A DNA stretch of 15,127 nucleotides from an uncultured Oscillospiraceae bacterium (GCA_900552925.1 USBH01000009.1:1-15127), one strand, 5' to 3'. Numbered from the stretch's first letter, positions 7,473-15,081 are shown. Translations and numbers: made by a program. Notes: generated by a model from the sequence alone, not told the origin.

Positions 7473-8171
7473 ATGGATTACCACATTGCCGTCTGCGACG
7501 ACTGCGCCGCGGACGCGGATTTCGCCGCCGACTGCGCCGCGCAGTGGGCGCAGCGCCTCGGCTACACGGCGGAGATCCTGCGCTTTCCCTCGGCGGAGGC
7601 CTTTCTCTTCCAGTATGCGGAGGACAAGCGCTGCGACATCCTGCTGCTCGACGTCGAGATGCCCGGGCTCAACGGCGTGGAGCTCGCAAAGCGCATCCGG
7701 CAGAAAAACAAAGCGCTGCAGATCGTTTTCATCACCGGGTACACCGATTACATCGCCGAGGGGTACGACGTTTCGGCGCTGCACTACCTCGTGAAGCCCG
7801 TCAGCCGCGAAAAGCTCTTCACCGTGCTCGACCGCGCGGCGGAGCGGCTCCACAGCGCCGAGCGCACGCTGCTGCTCGAGCTTCCGGGCGAAACCGTGCG
7901 CGTGCCGCTGCACGAGATCGACTACCTCGAGGTGCGGCAGAATTACGTGACCGTGCACGCCGGCGAAACCTACACGGTCAAAAAGACGCTCGGCGCGATG
8001 GAGCGCGAACTCGACGACCGGTTTTTCCGCGCCGGGCGCTCGTTCATCCTCAACCTGAGCCGCGTGCGGCGCGTGACGAAAAAAGAGGTCCTGCTCGCGA
8101 GCGGCGCGTGCATCCCGCTGCCGCGCGGCGCGTACGAGCCGCTGAACCGCGCGATCATCCAGAAAATGTAA
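7473..8171 (+). CDS. LytTR-family (AgrA/LytR-type) response regulator
   Basis: The 232-residue product has an N-terminal receiver domain (about 1-120): acidic pair Asp9/Asp10 in AVCDD, phosphoacceptor Asp60 in ILLLDVEMPGLNG, Thr88 in VFITGYTD, and Lys108 in YLVKPVS. A C-terminal LytTR DNA-binding domain (about 130-230) follows, with LHEIDYLEVRQNYVTVHAG and the FFRAGRSFILNLSRVRRV segment. Proteins of this class bind two direct 9-bp repeats one helical face apart. The ATG at 7473 is set by GGGAGGG 6 bases upstream. It is followed after 14 bases by a GHKL kinase, so the two form a two-component system. The likely target is the exporter operon downstream, whose promoter carries LytTR-like repeats. 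Confidence 0.95.
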   Translation: MDYHIAVCDDCAADADFAADCAAQWAQRLGYTAEILRFPSAEAFLFQYAEDKRCDILLLDVEMPGLNGVELAKRIRQKNKALQIVFITGYTDYIAEGYDVSALHYLVKPVSREKLFTVLDRAAERLHSAERTLLLELPGETVRVPLHEIDYLEVRQNYVTVHAGETYTVKKTLGAMERELDDRFFRAGRSFILNLSRVRRVTKKEVLLASGACIPLPRGAYEPLNRAIIQKM

Positions 8172-8185
8172 GGGGGATTTCTCCG

Positions 8186-8872
8186 ATGGCCTTCTTCACA
8201 AAGCGGCTGGACCGGCGCATCGCCGCCTACCAGCAGGAGCTGCTCGAAACGCATTACCGCGAGGTGGAAAACATGTACCGCGAAATGCGCGGCTGGCGGC
8301 ACGACTACCGCAACCACATCCAGCTTTTGAAAATGTACGCGCAGAACGGCGACCTCGACGCGATCCGCGCGTATCTCGACGCGCTCGAGACCGACCTCAC
8401 GCGCGTGGACACCGTCGTAAAGACCGGCAACCGCATGGCCGACGCGATTTTGAACAGCAAGATTTCGCTCGCCAAGTCGAAGCACATCCCGGTGCGGGCC
8501 GACGCGCACATCCCCGTCGCGCTCGCGGTCTCCGACCTCGACCTGTGCGTCATCCTCGGCAACCTGTTCGACAACGCGATCGAGGCGAGCCTGCGCCTGC
8601 CGGAGGAAGAGCGGATGATCCGCGTCTACATGGACACAAAGGGCGCCCAGCTCTACATCTCGTTCACGAACCTCGCGGCGGGCGGGAAGCAGAAAAAGGA
8701 AAACGGCCGCTTCCGCTCGACAAAGGGCGCCGGGCACGGCTTCGGGCTTTTCCGCATCGACAGCGTGGTGGGGCGCCTCGGCGGCTACATCCGCCGGGCG
8801 AGCGAGGCCGGCGCGTTCACGACCGAGATCCTGCTGCCGCTGGACGGCGCGCAATTCGTCCCCAAAAACTGA
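8186..8872 (+). CDS. Cytosolic GHKL-family sensor histidine kinase without membrane domain
   Basis: The 228-residue product contains only the transmitter: a dimerisation helix with WRHDYRNH (predicted phospho-His39), then a GHKL ATPase with N box ILGNLFDNAIEA (Asn126/Asn130), and G box GAGHGFGLFRIDSVV (183 onward). This is the AgrC/CitA-like class that partners LytTR regulators. Relatives usually carry six or more membrane helices or a periplasmic sensor ahead of this part. Here the first 38 residues are charged and helical with no hydrophobic stretch, so the protein should be cytosolic. The ATG at 8186 has GGGGG 9 bases upstream. The region before it belongs to the regulator, so no missing N-terminal domain is hidden in frame. 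It must sense an internal signal, a partner protein such as the exporter, or both. It ends at a terminator that overlaps the next promoter region. Confidence 0.92.
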   Translation: MAFFTKRLDRRIAAYQQELLETHYREVENMYREMRGWRHDYRNHIQLLKMYAQNGDLDAIRAYLDALETDLTRVDTVVKTGNRMADAILNSKISLAKSKHIPVRADAHIPVALAVSDLDLCVILGNLFDNAIEASLRLPEEERMIRVYMDTKGAQLYISFTNLAAGGKQKKENGRFRSTKGAGHGFGLFRIDSVVGRLGGYIRRASEAGAFTTEILLPLDGAQFVPKN

Positions 8873-8880
8873 CAATTCGT
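8851..8880 (+). promoter_or_regulatory. Paired LytTR-type direct repeats upstream of the exporter operon
   Basis: GCAATTCGT (8851-8859) and ACAATTCGT (8872-8880) are separated by exactly 12 bases, and each is followed by CCCC, giving a 12-bp identity (CAATTCGTCCCC) 21 bp apart. The second copy matches 8 of 9 positions of the published LytTR-site pattern [TA][AC][CA]GTTN[AG][TG], the exception being A for G at position 4. They are centred near -70 and -49 from the predicted start, the usual activator position. The first lies within the last codons of the kinase gene. Confidence 0.65.
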
Positions 8881-8908
8881 CCCCGGAATGCGCCGGGGGC
8901 GATTTTTT
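8878..8908 (+). terminator. Terminator behind the kinase gene
   Basis: Bases 8878-8886 pair with 8893-8901 (9 pairs, one G-U, 6-base loop), followed by A and TTTTTT (8903-8908). It begins 5 bases after the stop and shares sequence with the second LytTR-like repeat and the promoter region of the exporter genes. Confidence 0.8.
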
Positions 8909-8912
8909 GCTG

Positions 8913-8918
8913 TATGCT
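8913..8918 (+). promoter_or_regulatory. Likely -10 element of the exporter operon (activator-dependent promoter)
   Basis: TATGCT at 8913-8918, with no acceptable -35 at the right distance (GCGCCG). A poor -35 with activator repeats just upstream fits a promoter that needs LytTR activation. Predicted start is near 8925, about 27 bases before the GTG at 8952. Confidence 0.5.
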
Positions 8919-8951
8919 ATGGACAGAAACCACAGAAAGGGAGAAATCACC

Positions 8952-10790
8952 GTGAAAAAGACAAAAAAAGAGCGTCCGCGGTACAACATGGCGCAGAACG
9001 CCGGGTACATGATCGCGCTCGCATGGCGGGAGGAAAAAAGCGTGCTCTGGCTCTGCCTGCTGCTCGCGGCGCTGCACGTCGCCATCAGCGTGACCGAGCT
9101 CTTCCTTGCGCCGGCCGTGCTCGGGCAGGTCGAAAGCGCGGCGCCGCTGCCGGCGCTGTTCGGCACGATCGCGGCCTTCACCGTCGGGCTTCTGCTGCTG
9201 CGCGGCTTACAGTCCTACATCAGCCTAAATTCACAATTTGGCCGCATTTCGCTGCGCTTGAACCTCTGTATGCAGATAGCCAGCAAAACGCTCACGACCG
9301 CGTACCCGAACCTCGACGTCCAGGCGCTGCTCAAGGAGAACGAAAAGGGCATGTCCGCGCTGGAGAGCAACGACTCTGCCGGCGAAGCCATCTGGAAAAC
9401 GATGACGGAGCTTTTGCAGAACCTCGCCGGCTTCGTGATCTATCTGTTCCTGTTCCTCTCGCTCGACCCCGTGCTGATCCTGATCGCGCTCGCGACCGCG
9501 GCGCTCAGCTACCTGGCGACAGCGCGCGCCGCGAAGTGGTCTTACAGCCGGCGCGAGGAGGAGGCCGCGTTCGGCCAGCGCATGAACTACATCGACAAAA
9601 AAGCCCGCGACCACGCGGCGCTCAAGGACATCCGCATTTTCGGCATGCAGGGCTGGCTGCGCGACGTCTACGCCGCCACGCTGCGCATGTACCGCCGCTT
9701 TCAGTTCCGCCAGCAGCGCATCTACTTTCTGAGCGACCTCGCGGACGTCGCGCTGACGTTCCTGCGCAACGGCGCGGCCTACGCCTATCTGCTGTTCCTG
9801 ACACTGCAGAACGGCCTTTCCGCCTCCGAATTCCTGCTGTACTTCACGGCGGTCGGCGGCTTCACGACCTGGGTGACCGGCATCCTCTCGAGCTTTGCCG
9901 AGCTGCACCGCTTCAGCCTGGATCTCAGCAGCGTCCGCGCCTATACCGAAGCGCCCGAGCCGTTCCGCTTTGAGGACGGCGAGCCGCTCGAGCCGGACCC
10001 CGCAAAGCCGTATACGATCGAGCTGCAAAACGTCTCGTTCCGCTACCCCGGCGCGGAGCAGGACACGCTGCACAACATCAGCCTGAAGGTGGCGCCCGGC
10101 GAAAAGCTCGCGGTCGTCGGCCTGAACGGCGCCGGCAAAACGACGCTGATCAAGCTGGTCTGCGGCTTCTACGACCCGACCGAAGGCGCCGTGCTGCTGA
10201 ACGGCGCGGACATCCGCCGGTACAACCGGCGCGACTACTACCGCCTTTTCTCCGCCGTGTTTCAGGACTTTTCGATTTACGAAACCACGCTTTCGGACAA
10301 CGTGACGCAAACGCCGGACAGCACCGACCGCGCCGGCATGGAGCGCGCGCTGGAAAAGGCCGGCCTGCTCGAGCGCTGCCGCACGCTGCCGCACGGCGGC
10401 GAAACGCACATCGGCCGCGCGATCTACGAGGACGGCGTGCAGCTTTCGGGCGGCGAAACGCAGCGCCTGATGCTGGCCCGCGCGCTCTACAAGGACGCGC
10501 CGATCATCGTGCTCGACGAGCCGACCGCCGCGCTCGACCCGATCGCCGAGCACGAGCTCTACCTGCACTACAGCGCGATGACCGCCGGGCGCACGGCCTT
10601 TTACATTTCGCACCGCCTCGCCTCCACGCGGTTCTGCGACCGCATCCTGTTCCTCGAAAACGGGCAGATCACGGAGGCGGGCACGCACGAATCGCTGCTC
10701 GCGCAGGGCGGCCGCTACGCCGCGCTGTTTGAAATCCAGAGCCGCTACTACCGGGAGGAGGTCTGTTCTGATGAAAAAGAAGAAGGATGA
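8952..10790 (+). CDS. ABC exporter half-transporter (permease-ATPase), first subunit
   Basis: The 612-residue product has a type IV exporter fold: an N-terminal membrane domain (about 30-330, hydrophobic stretches near 31-50, 68-84, 150-185 and 270-320) and a C-terminal nucleotide-binding domain (about 355-590). The latter has Walker A GLNGAGKTT (about 390-398), signature LSGGE (about 498-502), Walker B VLDEPTAALD with catalytic Glu523, and H-loop His554. All catalytic residues are present. The GTG start at 8952 is chosen because AGGGAG lies 8 bases upstream. The ATG at 8989 has no ribosome binding site. No C39 peptidase domain is present, so it does not trim leader peptides itself. It overlaps the second subunit gene by 20 bases, so the two probably form a heterodimer in the membrane. 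The substrate is unknown; a peptide, lipid or toxic compound is possible. Confidence 0.93.
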   Translation: MKKTKKERPRYNMAQNAGYMIALAWREEKSVLWLCLLLAALHVAISVTELFLAPAVLGQVESAAPLPALFGTIAAFTVGLLLLRGLQSYISLNSQFGRISLRLNLCMQIASKTLTTAYPNLDVQALLKENEKGMSALESNDSAGEAIWKTMTELLQNLAGFVIYLFLFLSLDPVLILIALATAALSYLATARAAKWSYSRREEEAAFGQRMNYIDKKARDHAALKDIRIFGMQGWLRDVYAATLRMYRRFQFRQQRIYFLSDLADVALTFLRNGAAYAYLLFLTLQNGLSASEFLLYFTAVGGFTTWVTGILSSFAELHRFSLDLSSVRAYTEAPEPFRFEDGEPLEPDPAKPYTIELQNVSFRYPGAEQDTLHNISLKVAPGEKLAVVGLNGAGKTTLIKLVCGFYDPTEGAVLLNGADIRRYNRRDYYRLFSAVFQDFSIYETTLSDNVTQTPDSTDRAGMERALEKAGLLERCRTLPHGGETHIGRAIYEDGVQLSGGETQRLMLARALYKDAPIIVLDEPTAALDPIAEHELYLHYSAMTAGRTAFYISHRLASTRFCDRILFLENGQITEAGTHESLLAQGGRYAALFEIQSRYYREEVCSDEKEEG

Positions 10791-12651
10791 AGCCGCCGCA
10801 GGCTTCCGGGAAACGCTGCGCGCCACGCTCCGCGCCTATAAGATCTGGAACCGGTATGCGCCGAAACTGCTGACCTCGACCGCGCTGTACAGCGTCTTTT
10901 CCGCACTCTCGCCGTACGTGCCGGTCTACTTCTCGGCGCAGATTCTGAACGAGCTGGCCGGCGCGCGCGACCCCGAGCGGTTGACCACGCTCGCGCTGCT
11001 GACCCTCTCCGTGACCGCCGCGCTCGCCATCGTGACCGCGCTGCTGCGGCGCTGGAAGGAGATCTGCTCCAGCGCAAAGTACCAGCGCAACCTGTTCGTC
11101 CAGATCGACAAAATGCTCTCGATGGATTTTCAGGCCGCCGACGCGCCGGAGACGCATGAGCTGCTCTCCCAGATGTGGCAGAACACGAATTGGTCCGGGT
11201 ACGGCCTGATGCTCCCGATCCTGTACCTCGAAAAGCTGATCCAGCCGATTTTCGGCATTCTGGGCGCCGCCGCGCTGACCGTTTCGCTCTTCACCGCGCA
11301 GGCGCCCGCATCGGCCGGCGGGTTCACCGCGCTCAACAACCCGCTCATCACAGCGCTGGCGCTCCTGCTTCTGCTCGGCGTCGGCTTTCTTTCCCCCATC
11401 TGCCAAACCAAGCAATCCATGTGGATTGTCCGAAGCGCAGAGCTCCTGAAAGGCGGCAACCGCTTTTTCAGCTTTAACCTTGGTTCCATGCAGGAGCGCT
11501 CCCGCGCGCTCGACGCGCGCATCTACCGGCAGGACCGCCTGCTCTGGCACTACTCTACCATTGGCAATGTATTTTGCACGAAAGGTTCCCTTGCCGCGTG
11601 TGCCCGCGGCCCGATGGGCCTCTGGGGCGGCGCCGCGGCGGCTGTCTCGGCCGTTTTCACCGGTCTCGTTTACGCGTTCGTCTGCCTGAAGGCCTGGGCC
11701 GGCGCGTTTGCGGTGGGCAGCGTCGCGCAGTACGTCGGCGCGATCACCGCGCTTTCCGGCAGCGTCGGCACGCTCGTCTCCACATGGGGCGAATTCCGCG
11801 CGAACGCCGTTTTCCTGCGCCAGACCTATAAATTCCTCGACACGCCGAGCGAGATGTATCAGGGCAGCCTGACGACCGAAAAGCGCAGCGACCGCAACTA
11901 TGAGATCGAATTCCGCGACGTTTCGTTCCGCTACCCCGGCGCCGAGGACTACGCGCTGCGCCATGTCTCGATGAAGTTCCGCGTCGGCGAGCGGCTCGCG
12001 GTCGTCGGCGAAAACGGCTCGGGCAAGACGACGTTCATCAAGCTGCTCTGCCGCCTCTACGACCCCACCGAGGGCGCGATTCTGCTCAACGGCATCGACA
12101 TCCGCAAGTACGACTACGACGAGTACATCGCGCTGTTCTCGGTCGTGTTTCAGGACTTCCAGCTGCTCTCCTTCTCCCTCGGCCAGAACGTGGCGGCCGC
12201 CGTGCAGTACAACCCCAAGCGCGCAAAGGCCTGCCTGCAGAAGGCCGGCTTCGGCGACCGCCTCGCGCAGCTTCCGGACGGCCTCGAGACGAAGCTCTAC
12301 AAGGACTTCGACGAGAAGGGCGTGCAGATCTCGGGCGGCGAGGCGCAGAAGATCGCGCTCGCCCGCGCGCTCTACAAGGACGCGCCGTTCGTCGTGCTCG
12401 ACGAGCCGACCGCCGCGCTCGACCCGATCGCCGAGATGGAGGTCTACGAGAAGTTCAACGAGATCGTCGGCGACCGGACCGCGGTCTACATCAGCCACCG
12501 CCTTTCCTCCTGCCGCTTCTGCGACAGCATCGCCGTGTTCGACCACGGCAGTATCATCCAGCGCGGCACGCACGAATCGCTCCTGCAGAACGAGGACGGC
12601 AAATACTTCGCGCTGTGGAACGCGCAGGCGCAGTATTACGTGGAGCACTGA
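10771..12651 (+). CDS. ABC exporter half-transporter (permease-ATPase), second subunit
   Basis: The 626-residue product has the same layout as its neighbour: a membrane domain (about 25-340), then a nucleotide-binding domain (about 380-605). The latter carries Walker A GENGSGKTT (413-421, Lys419), signature ISGGE (520-524), Walker B VLDEPTAALD with Glu545, and H-loop His576. The first position of the signature is Ile, a mild variant; otherwise both half-transporters look catalytically intact. The membrane domain holds an Ala/Pro/Ser-rich loop (TAQAPASAGGFTALNNP) between two helices, which may face outside. The ATG at 10771 is set by GGGAGGAGG 9 bases upstream. It starts before the first subunit ends, indicating translational coupling. 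The LytTR/GHKL pair lies directly upstream. No substrate gene, accessory protein or immunity gene adjoins it. Confidence 0.93.
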   Translation: MKKKKDEAAAGFRETLRATLRAYKIWNRYAPKLLTSTALYSVFSALSPYVPVYFSAQILNELAGARDPERLTTLALLTLSVTAALAIVTALLRRWKEICSSAKYQRNLFVQIDKMLSMDFQAADAPETHELLSQMWQNTNWSGYGLMLPILYLEKLIQPIFGILGAAALTVSLFTAQAPASAGGFTALNNPLITALALLLLLGVGFLSPICQTKQSMWIVRSAELLKGGNRFFSFNLGSMQERSRALDARIYRQDRLLWHYSTIGNVFCTKGSLAACARGPMGLWGGAAAAVSAVFTGLVYAFVCLKAWAGAFAVGSVAQYVGAITALSGSVGTLVSTWGEFRANAVFLRQTYKFLDTPSEMYQGSLTTEKRSDRNYEIEFRDVSFRYPGAEDYALRHVSMKFRVGERLAVVGENGSGKTTFIKLLCRLYDPTEGAILLNGIDIRKYDYDEYIALFSVVFQDFQLLSFSLGQNVAAAVQYNPKRAKACLQKAGFGDRLAQLPDGLETKLYKDFDEKGVQISGGEAQKIALARALYKDAPFVVLDEPTAALDPIAEMEVYEKFNEIVGDRTAVYISHRLSSCRFCDSIAVFDHGSIIQRGTHESLLQNEDGKYFALWNAQAQYYVEH

Positions 12652-12677
12652 GCCGTTTCCCGCACACCGAAAACACG

Positions 12678-12719
12678 AACGCCCGGACCGTACACTTTCG
12701 TGCGGCCCGGGCGTTTTTT
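12678..12719 (+). terminator. Terminator behind the exporter operon
   Basis: Bases 12678-12690 pair with 12703-12715 (one mismatch), with the T run 12714-12719. It lies between convergent genes. On the minus strand the flank after the stem is only moderately T-rich, so it may serve the GH31 gene weakly as well. Confidence 0.9.
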
Positions 12720-12729
12720 CTGTTTTGGC

Positions 12730-14733
12730 TCAGCCTTTGAAGACCTCGAGCAGGCCGGGGTCTCTCGTGTAAACCGGGATCACGGTCAGCGGCGCGTCGG
12801 CCTCGACCGTCCGGCCGCCCTCGACCGCCTCGCCGGTCCACGCGTTGTACCACGTGCCCGCAGGCAGATAGACGGTCTTCGTGCGCTGGCCGGCCTCCAT
12901 GACCGGCGCGACGAGCAGGCTGCCGCCGAACATGTACTGGCCGTCGAGCGTCCAGCAGTTTTTGTCCTCGGGGAAGTCGTAGAACATCGGGCGGATGACC
13001 GGCGTGCCCTTTTCGTGGGCGTCCTGCATCAGGCCGGTGATGTACGGGCGCAGGCGCTCGCGCAGGAACATGTACTTTCTGCACATCTCGTAGAGCGTTT
13101 CGCCGTAGGACCAGACCTCGTTCGGGCCGCCGGAGGCCATGCGGCCGCCGCCCACGGTGCTCATCGGCGGGGTGTGCGGCTCGCGGTCGCCGTGCAGGCG
13201 CATGACCGGGCAGAACGTGCCGTACTGGAACCAACGCGCGAACACCTCGCGGAACGCTTCGTCGTCCGGGTTGCCGCCGTGGAAGCCGCCGATGTCGGTC
13301 GTCCACCACGGGATGCCCGCGATGCCCATGTGCAGGCCCGCGGCGAACTGGTTGCGGAAGCTCTCAAAGCTCGAGTGGATGTCGCCGGACCAGACGAGCG
13401 CGCCGTACTTCTGCGAGCCGGCCCACGCGCAGCGCAGGAGGTTCAAAATATTCTTCTGCCCCTCCTTCTCCATGCCCTCATAGAAGGTCTGGGCGTAGCA
13501 CTTCGGGTAGATGTTGCCGATCTGCACGTTCGGCCCGAGGTGGTAGCGGTAGTTGTCGAAATCGTAATAGGAGTACTCCGGCTCGGCCTCATCCAGCCAG
13601 AACACGCGCACGCCCTTATCGTAGTAGTTTTTCTTCACTTCGTTCCAGACGAATTCGCGGGCCTCGGGGTTCGTCGCGTCGTAGTGGATCGTGTCGTCCA
13701 CGCAGTGCAGCGCGACCGGGAAGCCGCGCTCGACGTTGATGAGCAGGCCGCGCTCGCGCATCTGTGCGTAGTTCGCGCACTTGTGGTCGACGGTCGGCCA
13801 GATCGAGACCATCAGCTCGATGCCCATCTCCTTCAGCTCGCGGATCATCGCGTCCGGGTCGGGCCAGTACTGCGGGTCGAAGCGCCACTCGCCCTCGAGC
13901 GGCCAGTGGAAGAAGTCGACGACGATGACGGAGATCGGCAGGCCGCGGCGCTTGTACTCGCGCGCCACTTCCAGAAGCTCCTCCTGCGTCTGGTAGCGCA
14001 GCTTGCACTGCCAGAAGCCCATCGCCCAGTCCGGCATCATCGGGACGGTGCCGGTCACAGCCGCGTACGATTCCTCGATCTCCGCCGGGGTGTCACCCGC
14101 GGTGATCCAGTAGTCGATGACCTTTGTGGAAACCGAGCGCCACGACGTCACGTTCGTGCCGAAGGTGACCGAGCCGACGCCCGGGTTATTCCACAGGAAG
14201 CCGTAGCCGAGCGAGGAGAGCACGAACGGGACGCTCGCCTGCGAATTGCGGTGCGCAAGCTCGAGCTCGCAGCCCTTGAGGTTCAGAAGCGGCTGCTGGT
14301 ACTGGCCCATGCCGAACAGCATTTCCTTCGGGTCGGACTCAAACCGCATCGTCGTCGAGAAGTCGCCGCCGAGGATCGGCTTGTGCTCGCGGGCGTCCAT
14401 GTCGAGCGCGCTGCACTTCGGGGAGGTCACGTCGCGCCGGTTGCGCACGAATTCCTCGAGCAGCAGCTTGCCCTTCTGATTATAGAACGTGATTTTTCCG
14501 GCCTTCGTGACCTTCGCGGTGATCTTGCCGTTTGTGACCGTCGCTTCCTTCTCGCCGATCACGATCTCGGCCGAAGCGCTGTGCGGCGCCTCGAGCGCCC
14601 AGTCCTCGGGCGGCATCTGGGGCATCTTCGTCGAGCGGACGCGCAGGGCGTTTTCGCCCCACGGCTCAATCCACAGCTTTTCGTTGTTGTCGGTCACCAC
14701 AAGGCGGCCGTCCTTTTCGCGCAGAATTGCCAT
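12730..14733 (-). CDS. Glycoside hydrolase family 31 alpha-glycosidase (alpha-xylosidase/alpha-glucosidase-like)
   Basis: GH31 enzymes hydrolyse alpha-linked terminal sugars with retention. The 667-residue product has an N-terminal beta-sandwich (about 1-215) with LFGMGQYQQP and LGYGFLWNNPGVG. The (beta/alpha)8 barrel follows: PDWAMGFWQCKLRYQ, then ISVIVVDFFHWP, and VFWLDEAEPEYS with Asp381 as predicted nucleophile. VWSGDIHSSF with Asp451 as predicted acid/base, IPWWTTDIGGFHGG, and RWFQYGTFCPVMRLHGDREPHTP come next, then C-terminal beta domains. There is no signal peptide, so the enzyme is probably cytoplasmic and acts on imported oligosaccharides. The DEAEPE nucleophile motif marks a bacterial subgroup whose substrates vary, so specificity is not assigned. 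The ATG at 14733 is supported by AAAGGAAG 6 bases upstream. A methionine eight codons earlier precedes that site. An AraC-type regulator gene lies upstream in the same direction and may control it. Confidence 0.93.
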   Translation of the reverse strand: MAILREKDGRLVVTDNNEKLWIEPWGENALRVRSTKMPQMPPEDWALEAPHSASAEIVIGEKEATVTNGKITAKVTKAGKITFYNQKGKLLLEEFVRNRRDVTSPKCSALDMDAREHKPILGGDFSTTMRFESDPKEMLFGMGQYQQPLLNLKGCELELAHRNSQASVPFVLSSLGYGFLWNNPGVGSVTFGTNVTSWRSVSTKVIDYWITAGDTPAEIEESYAAVTGTVPMMPDWAMGFWQCKLRYQTQEELLEVAREYKRRGLPISVIVVDFFHWPLEGEWRFDPQYWPDPDAMIRELKEMGIELMVSIWPTVDHKCANYAQMRERGLLINVERGFPVALHCVDDTIHYDATNPEAREFVWNEVKKNYYDKGVRVFWLDEAEPEYSYYDFDNYRYHLGPNVQIGNIYPKCYAQTFYEGMEKEGQKNILNLLRCAWAGSQKYGALVWSGDIHSSFESFRNQFAAGLHMGIAGIPWWTTDIGGFHGGNPDDEAFREVFARWFQYGTFCPVMRLHGDREPHTPPMSTVGGGRMASGGPNEVWSYGETLYEMCRKYMFLRERLRPYITGLMQDAHEKGTPVIRPMFYDFPEDKNCWTLDGQYMFGGSLLVAPVMEAGQRTKTVYLPAGTWYNAWTGEAVEGGRTVEADAPLTVIPVYTRDPGLLEVFKG

Positions 14734-14742
14734 AAAAGACTT

Positions 14743-14757
14743 CCTTTCCGTTTTCAA
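14743..14757 (-). promoter_or_regulatory. Weak cre-like sequence at the GH31 ribosome binding site
   Basis: Minus strand TTGAAAACGGAAAGG fits the CcpA operator pattern WTGNAANCGNWNNCW except for the last C and W. It overlaps the ribosome binding site. It is an imperfect match that could be chance, noted because HPr with Ser46 is present in the window. Confidence 0.2.
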
Positions 14758-14797
14758 AACTTTTCATACAATCCCCGGCCTGTGCCGTTCTGCCTCC

Positions 14798-14826
14798 ATC
14801 GTACCGCAAACCGATGTGGTTTTCTA
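14798..14826 (-). promoter_or_regulatory. Candidate promoter of the GH31 gene
   Basis: Minus strand: TAGAAA (14821-14826), 17 bases, TACGAT (14798-14803). Four matches of six at each end, weak, as might suit an AraC-activated promoter. The rest of the 195-base gap shows nothing else clear apart from the hairpin at 14897-14923. Confidence 0.3.
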
Positions 14827-14896
14827 TAGTAATCTTCTGATTTTATCCCGAATTTTTGCGAAATTCACCGTATTCGACCGCATAAAATGGACGCAG

Positions 14897-14923
14897 CAGC
14901 GCACCGATCACGTCGGTGCGCTG
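14897..14923 (-). terminator. Probable terminator hairpin behind the AraC-type gene
   Basis: A perfect 11-pair stem (14897-14907 with 14913-14923, 5-base loop) lies 5 bases after the stop codon. On the minus strand the following CTGCGTCC delays the TTTTAT run, so termination may be inefficient. The better T run (TTTTGTT) is on the plus strand, where no gene precedes it. Confidence 0.5.
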
Positions 14924-14928
14924 TTTTG

Positions 14929-15081
14929 TTACGTCTTCGCCTGCGTGCCCTGCGCGCGGCGGCGGTAGGCGAGCGGCGTCATGCCGCAGCGCGCGCCGAA
15001 CGCCCGGAAAAACGAGCGCTGGCTCTCGAAGCCGGATTCCGCCGCAATCTCTGTCACAGAGCGGTTTGTGCCGGCCAGCAG
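14929..15081 (-). CDS. AraC-family transcriptional regulator, C-terminal fragment (5' end missing)
   Basis: Only the last 51 codons are present. They encode the second helix-turn-helix of the AraC/XylS DNA-binding domain: SVTEIAAESGFESQRSFFRAF, followed by the family signature GMTPLAYRRR and a short tail ending AQGTQAKT. The frame is continuous up to 15081, where genomic sequence stops at the adapter junction. The truncation is therefore technical, not biological. The upstream ligand-binding part is not visible. Its position directly upstream of and co-oriented with the GH31 gene suggests it senses the corresponding sugar. That link is inferred from position only. Confidence 0.88.
   Translation of the reverse strand: MLAGTNRSVTEIAAESGFESQRSFFRAFGARCGMTPLAYRRRAQGTQAKT

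Noticed and set aside
8872..8910. Treating the repeat/hairpin area as only a terminator, or as a mobile-element remnant.
   Set aside because: The repeats are too short for an element, and the terminator alone does not explain the exact 21-bp periodicity. There is no transposase or target-site duplication.
10669..12648. A 659-codon open frame on the minus strand opposite the second exporter subunit, and a 531-codon one opposite the first.
   Set aside because: Both lie over genes with complete ABC motifs and have the composition typical of antisense shadows.
12700..14829. A 709-codon open frame on the plus strand opposite the GH31 gene.
   Set aside because: It mirrors a clear GH31 gene, its predicted protein is Arg/Ala/Val/Asp-rich low-grade sequence without motifs, and no ribosome binding site supports it. 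GC-rich codon bias produces such antisense frames.
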